Of a stretch of DNA of 64,000 nt, positions 56,971 to 64,000 are shown one piece after another. This stretch comes from Neoceratodus forsteri (taxonomy: Eukaryota > Chordata > Ceratodontiformes > Ceratodontidae), in contig CM057451.1 of the NCBI GenBank assembly GCA_016271365.2, positions 493,509,501-493,573,500 of the forward strand. The letters are read 5' to 3'. Within the stretch, counting starts at the first letter, position 1. Every line of letters starts with the position of its first letter. Position numbers and translations under genes: made by a program. Under the pieces are notes generated by a model. It was not told the origin of the DNA and did not search any database. It worked only from the letters and a program-made list of their open reading frames with translations.

Positions 56971-58604
56971 GGCCCAGATATTCAAAAGGGTTGCGCATGG
57001 TGCAACAGTGTTCCTCATGCGCCAACCACTGATGCATTCCGGCGCGATATTCAAAAGGGAAAAGTGCATGGCACAAATTCTGATGCGCCAGAGTGCATCA
57101 GTAATGTACGCAGGCAGAGGTGGGGGGGCATGCCCATGCATACCCAGCACAGCCTGATATTCAGCCCGAGATGTGCAGAGCCATGCATGTGCAACCCCTA
57201 CCTGCGCCAGCACAAATCTGATCCAAAAAAAAAAGAACAACTGATGGCCACCCACAGGTGAGCTGCCGCATTGTAGCGCACAACACGGCAGCTGCCACTT
57301 GTGTGTGGCCACCTGAGCTCCCGCTGCACCTAGTGGTGCCCCCCCATGCCCGATCATGGGCATTTGTTAAAAAAATAACTATTCTGTCCAACATCCCTGG
57401 TGGTCCACTGGACTGCTATCTGTCCGATCGCGGGCATCTGTATAAATAAAAGAAGAAGTCCAATATCCCTGGTGGTCAGTGGACCACTATCTGCTAATTC
57501 CAGGCATCTGTATAAAGAAAAAATAAGTCCTATATCCCTGGTGGTCCAGTGGACGCTATCTGCCTGATCACGGGCATCTGTATAAATAAAAGAAGACTTG
57601 ACCAATATCCCTGGTGGTCTAGGGTACCCCCTCCCCACCGCCCACTGAGCCCCACCCCGCTTCCCCGGTCCAGCGGTGGGTGGCAACACCCACCTGCCTG
57701 CCCGCCACCCACTGACTGACACTGTCATTAGAGCTGTACACCCATTGGTTCTGGCGTGAGCCAATGGCATGCAACCAGTGCCGTACTACATATTCCAGAT
57801 GTGAATGAATCATTCACATATCTGGATTAATAATAATCTGTTATAAACTCTGCGCCAACCAGCTCACGCTGGCCGGTCAATGAACATCTAACCACAGCCA
57901 GTGTCAGTCAGTGGGTGTGGCTGGGCGGGAGAATGAACTGCTGCCCGCCGACTGACCCGGGAAGAAGGTGGTGAACTCAGTAATTGAGAAGAAGTGCCTG
58001 AACTACCAGGGATGAGATGAAGTCTTCTGTTACTCTGAATAACCAATGTCAGGCAGATGGCAGTCAACTGAACCACGAAGATATTCTTTATTTATACAGA
58101 TGCCCGCGATCGAGCGAATGATCACTGGACCACCAGGAAGTACATAATGCTGTTTTATACAGATGCCTGAATCGAGCTGTGAGCCACATTGCTGGCTGCA
58201 GGGGTGCCGATCCTGATGGCTGCTGCCTGACAGGGCGCCATGCGCAGAAGTCGTCGGGGATAGGCGCACCTGCATGCAAATGGGGCTATAATGACATGCA
58301 AATGGACCCATGTGTGCCTTGCATACATTACGGCCTCATTTGCATGTTAACTTTTGAATATAGTGGTTGCTGTCCATGGCGCAATGGAACTTGCGCTAGC
58401 GCATCCCCATGCTCCACTCTGGCCACTTGCGCTGGCACAGTGCCACTGTGCCATGCACACCATGGGTGGCCAGGGTGTGATATTCAATGCTGCTGAGCCA
58501 TGGCGCAGCTCCATTGAATATCACCCAGTCCACACCCCTGTGCAGCCAAGTTGAGCTGCGTCCAAGCTTGCGCCACATCCTGGCGCAGTTTAGATATCTG
58601 GGCC
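56971..58604. mobile_element. Foldback element with inner ~75-bp repeats, copy 2
   Basis: Ends 'ggcccagatattcaaaag' and 'tagatatctgggcc' are inverted. The left half has about four repeats of 'atccctggtggtccagtgga ... gggcatctgtataaataaa' (57,380-57,620); the right half has inverted copies (58,080-58,170). A palindrome lies near the middle (ccagatgtgaatga / tcattcacatatctgg, 57,798). It is GC-richer than its surroundings and has no coding domain. Confidence 0.7.
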
Positions 58605-58863
58605 CCAATGTTTTAGATTTGTGAAATACTGCTGACTGGGGAGTGGTATATATATCCTCTCTGGACTTTTTTTGGGCTGAGTGTACTTTGGACTCACTCA
58701 TAGAGTGTAAGGGACACTCTCTCCACACTGCAGAGGCATTACCCAGGCAACCAGGGAAGCAGGAAGTGCCCACATGGAGCTACAGGCTGTTCAATATTTA
58801 CTGGTGGTAAAAAACACTCTTTTTTTTAACTGCTTTTACCCTACAATCCATTTGGGTGACCTT
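58605..58863. other. No gene seen
   Basis: Short unassigned spacer between two mobile elements. Confidence 0.5.
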
Positions 58864-58867
58864 TTAA

Positions 58868-59218
58868 AGCAGCAGTGCAATGAAAATGGGCTAAAATTTC
58901 ACCCCACCTTTTTTTCTTCCTAATCAATGCCAGATGTCTTCCAATTTATTTTGGTGGTAAAATTTTCAGTTTCCATTATCATTTAAGAATTTTATGAAAG
59001 TTTTAAAATAATTATTTCTCAAGAAAAAAAGATGGCTGCCTCATTTTTGCATAGAAATAGTATTGAGGACCTGAGAAGGGTACGAATCCAGATAAAAATG
59101 CAAATGTGCACAGCATAGGAAGCATCCAGAAAACCCAATCAACAGTTCTGCTAATATTTTTCATAAGCACAACATAAAATCTGCTTTTTGGAATACCTTT
59201 TTTCCTTGCACTGCTGCT
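58868..59218. mobile_element. TTAA-flanked MITE, copy 2
   Basis: TTAA at 58,864-58,867 and 59,219-59,222. Ends AGCAGCAGTGCAA match those of the MITE at 13,903-14,424, but the interior differs and is not a long hairpin. 351 bp, no coding capacity. Confidence 0.8.
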
Positions 59219-59222
59219 TTAA

Positions 59223-60488
59223 GGGCACCACAAAGGTGTTTTAACCAGTTGGTTGGGTTATTTTGGGTAGTGAGGGAACCAGAAAAGGGTTGTGCACCAC
59301 TTCTAGTCCCCACACTACTTAACTCCATTAGGAGGTGAGCATCAGTGAGCCCAGGTGTCGTTGAGCCCAGCAAAGGTGACATAGCTAAGGCAAACAACCT
59401 TACTGTATCTGCCGGTGTAAGCTGGGGAAGCTGGGGTGCTGACAGTGAAAAAGGGAACAACTGTGCCAAGTGTTCCACTGAACTCAGTGGGTCATGCAAG
59501 GCCAATTTTAAAAGTCCCTGTAGGTGTTTACTACCATGGATTCAAATACAGTAAAGTTAGAAAATGGGAATTTGCATATTAGATGTATTATTCATAAGAA
59601 ATTTAGTACAGAGGTTATTAATGAAATGTTGATATATACCCATGGGGAATGCCAAGTGATTGTAGAGTTGAATTGAAAGGAAGGATTGTACAACTTGAAA
59701 TGGAAGTAATTACACTTCAACAGCAACAGTGTATTAATGATGAGGAAAATAACCAGTTAGACTCAGGGGGCAAGAATGGATTTTAAGTAATTTGCCAGAT
59801 GATGGTCAGGGTCATACTAGGAGTCATACTAGGAATATTAGGTGTACAGAAGGCCGAGGCCCATATAAGTACACCTCCAGTGAGGCTGGACTGTGTTTAC
59901 ACATAATTCAGTAAGTGTTCATCAAGGTTTTCTTTGAAGATATCTATATTATTGGTATCTACTATGTGTTTTGGAAGTGTATTCCAAATTGGTATGATCC
60001 TTTGTGTCTTATGACAGAACAATTACAACAAATGGAATTTAATCTGGAGAACAGAAAAAGGTGTAGAGAGGACGAAGAAGAAGGGATGTGGAAAACTGAA
60101 AAAAGACAGTTTAAAAGGCCAGATACCTATGTTTTTTTCAAACGTACTTACATAATAGTTTTGATCCTTTAATTAATCTTCATGACAATGGACAGAACAT
60201 GGAATTACCTCTCCCTGTAGAGGGTCAGGATACAGTTAATAGGAGGGAAACATCTAGCACTAATACAAAGGATGATATACCAACAGAACAGATTGTGAAA
60301 CCATTTGCATTGTTAGGGCCTGAAGTGGGGATATTGGACTATCAAGGAAATTCCAGCACCACCGAGTTAGGGTAGGAGTCAGCAATTGTTATGGAGCCAA
60401 GACTTAACTCAATGTTGTCAACTTCAGGAACACACACTATTCAGATGGACAGCAGTAAAGTATCAAATAATAATCAAGGATCGGGGAG
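59223..60488. other. Region upstream of the esterase ORF
   Basis: 59,223-59,520 holds an unrecognised minus-strand frame (59,161-59,505). From about 59,560 the sequence is AT-rich like the CR1-like element that follows and may be its 5' part (frame 59,915-60,172 is rich in Arg/Glu/Lys). Confidence 0.4.
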
Positions 60489-61078
60489 ATGGAGCATTTG
60501 GAGGAGATGGAGTGTGGCAAAAACCCGACAGATGAGATTAATGTAAAGGGAGCACAGAGCAATTTTAAACAAGCATATATTCTGGGTGACTCTATACTCA
60601 AGTATACGGGTAGATATACCTCAAGAGGGAATAAAGAGTGTATTACAACTAGTTATTTTTGGGGGCTAAAATAGGAGATATTCTACCCATGCTGATAAAT
60701 ATAATCAGAGACAAAGATAATTCTTCAGCTGTCATAACACACTTAGGGACCAATGACATTCAGTATCAAAGTGTAGCTGATATAAGAAAGGATTTTGTTA
60801 ATATAAAACAAGAAGCCCAGAAATTGAATTGTAACCTTTATTTTTCTGAAATTCTACCAGCCCCGAGGGGAAACAGATTGAGAAAAGTGAAAATTAAGTT
60901 AACTAACAACTTATTAAGATTATGGACATTACAGCAAGGGGCAGGGCATATTACGCATTGGGAGGAGTTTGTGAATAACCTGCAATACTATAGCAATGAT
61001 GGATTGCATCAGAATAAAGTTGGTAGTAGAAAACTAGGTATAAAACTAAAGCAAGTTGTGAACAAATGTTTAAACTAG
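60489..61078 (+). pseudogene. CR1-like ORF1 with SGNH esterase domain
   Basis: Two overlapping frames broken at a G-run near 60,660. Frame 1 (60,489-60,674) has AYILGDSILKY with the nucleophile serine at residue 35. Frame 2 (60,659-61,078) has ITHLGTNDIQ (Gly30, Asn32) and YSNDGLHQNKVGSRKLG (Asp114-x-x-His117). All four SGNH blocks are therefore present. CR1-group LINEs carry such an esterase in ORF1, where it is thought to act on lipids or assist RNP handling. The element differs from copies A-C in being very AT-rich, so it is another subfamily. Confidence 0.75.
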
Positions 61079-61149
61079 GATAGGAGGGGAGATGGGCAAG
61101 TTCTAAACATCATACAATAAATAAAGCAAAGTTTAATAAAAAAATATGA

Positions 61150-61860
61150 TTTCATAAAAAAGGTGGATTAAAGGTTTGGTCATTAAACGCAAAACGTCTT
61201 AACATACATAAAAAAGCTAAATTGGATATACTATTCAATATAGAGAATGTTGACATCTGTATGGTAACAGAAACTTGGTGGGATAATAAAGTCAGTTGGA
61301 ATAAAGACATTGAGGGTTACACATTATACACTAGGGAGTGACTGAACAGGAAAAGTGGTGGTATGGCAATTTATATAAAGGACTCAATTATAAGTTATAG
61401 TTATAATCTAGTTAACCCCCACCCTAATTTTGAGTCTCCCTGGGTGGCTGTCGACACTCTGCAAACACAGAAGGTGTTTATTAGGGGTTTATTACAGAAC
61501 ACCTAACGCTAATAATGCACTTTCTATTGCTATTCACTAGCAAATTATACAAATGTTTGAGATAGAGTAGGTGATGTATTAATCATGGGAGATTTTAGCT
61601 ATCCAGATATAGATTGGAGCATGTCTTCGTCTACTGTTGAGATAGAGAAGGATTTTATAGACACCCTAAGCAAAGTCGGATTACAACAATTGGTGTTGAA
61701 ACCCACTGGGGAGGAAATATATAAGACTTGTTTATTATGAATACAGATGATTTGATAAAAAATATAAACATTAGGTTGGAGCTTGAGCAACTGCAATCAC
61801 AATTTAGTTGAATGTATAGTTAGGGCTAAATTAGAAAGAATCGATGGTATTACAACTATA
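61150..61860 (+). pseudogene. CR1-like ORF2 endonuclease remnant
   Basis: Readable pieces: VWSLNAKRLNIHKKAKLD, ICMVTETWWDNK, KSGGMAIYIKDS, VLIMGDFSYPDIDW and QQLVLKPTG. These follow the APE-type endonuclease order (N, E, ..., GDF.P..DW). Stops at about 61,340, 61,505, 61,568 and 61,738 break it. It is cut at about 61,870 by the antisense SINE. Confidence 0.75.
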
Positions 61861-61875
61861 GAAAACTATTACAAT

Positions 61876-62065
61876 ATTTTTTATTTATTTGATTTTTGTT
61901 GCCCGGGTAAGTGCACTAGACAAATTCTGCCTATTTTCAGGCACGACCCGGAGGAGGAGGATACAGATGAATGCCAACTGATCTTGAACCAGATTAAGCT
62001 GTTGGTGGTATTTTTGCAATTGGGGGGAAATTTTGCCTGGGCACCGGGGAAATTCCCCTACTCTT
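61876..62065 (-). mobile_element. SINE copy 3, 5'-truncated
   Basis: Antisense copy of the SINE at 5,701: 'aacagcttaatctggttcaa', 'ggcattcatctgtat', then the shared LINE-like tail. Only the last ~190 bp are present. The Tx1 5' region starts directly at its truncated side. Confidence 0.75.
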
Positions 62066-62106
62066 CCTGCAGGGGGCCTTGCTTCCTGTGAGCAGAGGGG
62101 ACCCTT

Positions 62107-64000
62107 TTGTCTGCGGTACCTTCCAAGATGGCGGACAGGAGGCACACTGAGGTGGAGCAGGACAACTTAATGCAAACAGATTTACTGGAAAATGAAGAAA
62201 ATAGCCAACAAACGGACGATATGGCTACAGCAGAAAACTCAACAGATACCTCTGGTAAGACACAGCAAGATATCCCTGTGTTAAATATACCTGAAACAAT
62301 GCCAAATGTGATAAGAAAAAGTGATTCTGCTTCCGATGGAAATGTGCTATCTAATGAGGAGAACAATGTAGAAATAAACTTACCAGTCCAAGAAGCACCC
62401 TTAAGGAAACAATTTGAATGTGAGGAACAGCAGTATTTTTTGAAAAAGGTGCATTTTAAAGCACAGCTTCATATGATACACACTGACAAGTCTCATTTGC
62501 CTGTCACAGCCACTCAGCTGGGTTCTGTGATGCAGCAGCATCAAAGGAAACTGAAAAAAGCTGGGCAGAGAGAGTCGAGAACACGGCACACGTTGGCTTT
62601 CAAGACAGGGCGGACAGCAGTGATTTACAGAGCGATTCCACAGCTGCAAAGTCGGGAAGGACAATACGGGCTCCACTCGGCCAAAGACATGATGTGGCTG
62701 GAAAGCAGACAGCAACATGATGACAAGAACAGAATTGGTCAGTCCCCCAATGCTCTAGAGGCAGCAGGATGGCAACCGAACCCCAAGACTGGACAAAGGG
62801 TGTCAGGTACTACTCCAATTGTTATGCCTGTATGAACAAATAAAATGAATGTGACTATTGCTAAAGCACAGGACAGTGTAGAGCTGGATCTCCCACCAGA
62901 ACTTGAGCTCACTCAAAACCTTGAGTTACAACTTTTTTCTGAACAAACTGAGACAAATGTAAATGGGGGACACCCCATACAGACTGTAAATGCTGATCAA
63001 AGGCCTTTGCACATAATTAGCAAAGATGTGCCTAAAATATTTGCCTCCTTGTTTAAAACACCAATCTTTCCTGCAAAAAGGCACAATGCAGTACATTTAA
63101 CATATATAGGGAGTATGAAGGATCCACCAGACAGACTTTTTGTTGCTAGATCTTTGTTAAAAGGATCTATGAAATTTTTCTCGATGGAGATTTATGCTTT
63201 GATTCACATCTCAGGAGAGGCAACTTTTGATGTGAGCTTTAAATCCCTGAATGGCTTAGATCATTTTTGGGCAAAATATAGTGCTTTGAAAAAATCTTCA
63301 CTTTGGGCCCCATTCATGCCTACTCCTCTAACAAGGCCTACACAAAAACCAATCACTGTTCTCTTTAGGAACGATGGGGTGAGCGTTCATGATTTAACTG
63401 TTTGGCTCAAACAACGTTTCACTGTGGTAGAAGACCTCATAGAGATCTTGGACTCTGAGAATATATGGACAGGGGGTTGGAAGGTTAAAGTCATGCTCAA
63501 AGTAGCAGATACTGGACCACCGCACTTACCTAATTCTTTCTTTTTAGGTTGAGACAGAGGCATTTTATTTTATGCTGGCCAGCCCAAAATGTGTTATAAG
63601 TGTGGTGCTTTGGATCATTTAAGTGGGATATGTGATAAAACCAGATGTACAATATGTGGAGATTTAGGGCATACAGGTAATGAGTGCAAAAATGAATGCA
63701 AATGTAATTTATGTGGGGATTTAGGGTACACCTTTCAGAACTGCAGGAAGGCTGCACACAACCTTCCAGACCAAGCTGATGGGGAGGAACAAAGGTTAAT
63801 GGTAGCCCTGGCACAGAAAGACAAAGTGGGGAATTTTAGGTTAGGCCCCAATAGGGAGCAAGTCACATTAGAAGGAGATCCCAGTACAGCTCATTCCCCT
63901 CCTTCTCCCTTCCATGGTAGGCAGGAAACAAGGGATACTGTGTTACATATCCCAGAGACTTCAGAAAGGAGAGATTCTGACTCAGCCCTCATGCTTTTCA
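62107..64000 (+). pseudogene. L1/Tx1-type ORF1 with CCHC zinc knuckles, two in-frame TGA
   Basis: ORF1 of a Tx1-group LINE, an RNA-binding protein of the retrotransposon particle. One frame runs from 62,107 to the window end with stops only at 62,833 and 63,550, both TGA. The likely start is ATG at 62,128 (AAGATGG, MADRRHTEVEQ). N-terminal ~240 residues are polar; then PKIFASLFK...; IWTGGWKVKVML and PHLPNSFFLG precede the knuckles, as in this family. Three knuckles follow: CYKCGALDHLSGIC and CTICGDLGHTGNEC (both CX2CX4HX4C) and CNLCGDLGYTFQNC, whose His is now Tyr. The second TGA sits where relatives read RDRG, consistent with CGA to TGA decay. A young copy: ORF2 should lie just outside the window. 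Confidence 0.8.

Noticed and set aside
56902..57363. 153-codon minus-strand frame
   Set aside because: It overlaps the end and GC-rich arm of a foldback element and is matched by equally long frames on the other strand.
57380..57620. CRISPR-like spaced repeats
   Set aside because: The ~75-bp units are contiguous tandem repeats without unique spacers, in a eukaryotic foldback element.

Overview
The window reads as a transposon-dense, CpG-poor stretch of vertebrate nuclear DNA. I found no convincing host-gene exon, rRNA or functional tRNA gene. Non-LTR retrotransposons of the CR1, L2-like and L1/Tx1 groups, tRNA-derived SINEs, a MIR/CORE-type SINE, hAT, Tigger-like and TTAA-flanked elements, a Crypton-type recombinase relic and several foldback families fit a large, repeat-rich non-mammalian vertebrate genome (lungfish, amphibian, basal fish or similar). 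The species cannot be fixed from the sequence alone.

Layout. 1-2,667: LINE 3' ends and a possible LTR promoter. 4,960-6,170: a tandem array of palindromic monomers carrying a SINE. 6,189-6,352: a MIR-like SINE with a target-site duplication. 7,827-21,609: ends, subterminal repeats and imperfect 8-bp flanks suggest one hAT element bloated to about 13.8 kb by nested insertions (a Tigger-like element inside a foldback, an L2 LINE, a TTAA-flanked hairpin MITE, minisatellites); its broken BED-finger transposase lies at 17,065-20,382 on the minus strand. 21,660-22,550: a GT-rich minisatellite. 23,145-27,990: a Tx1-type LINE split by a CR1. 29,199-31,298: a foldback element split by a tRNA-SINE, then another CR1 3' end.

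31,801-39,624: a 7.8-kb TTAA-flanked element with long terminal inverted repeats made of about 178-bp subrepeats; two SINEs and an L2-like LINE are nested in it. 40,628-41,714: a Crypton-type tyrosine recombinase relic that has lost two catalytic arginines. 42,321-45,800: small palindromes and a second array of the palindromic satellite. 46,660-49,628: the longest CR1 (esterase ORF1, endonuclease, part of the reverse transcriptase), ending in an odd inverted junction. 50,660-58,604: two related foldback elements, a SINE, and a LINE interrupted by a Tx1 fragment with a 12-bp target-site duplication. 58,868 to the end: a second TTAA MITE, an AT-rich CR1-like element with an SGNH esterase, and the ORF1 of a Tx1-type LINE that runs off the window with only two in-frame TGA stops.

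Functionally, the LINEs supply reverse transcriptase. The SINE family at 5,701, 44,784 and 61,876 shares its last ~68 bp with the L2-like LINEs at 898-2,135 and 34,400-37,690, which suggests a LINE/SINE partnership. Apart from the Tx1 ORF1, nearly every coding remnant is frameshifted or stopped. All positions were read by eye and boundaries are approximate unless a target-site duplication is stated.
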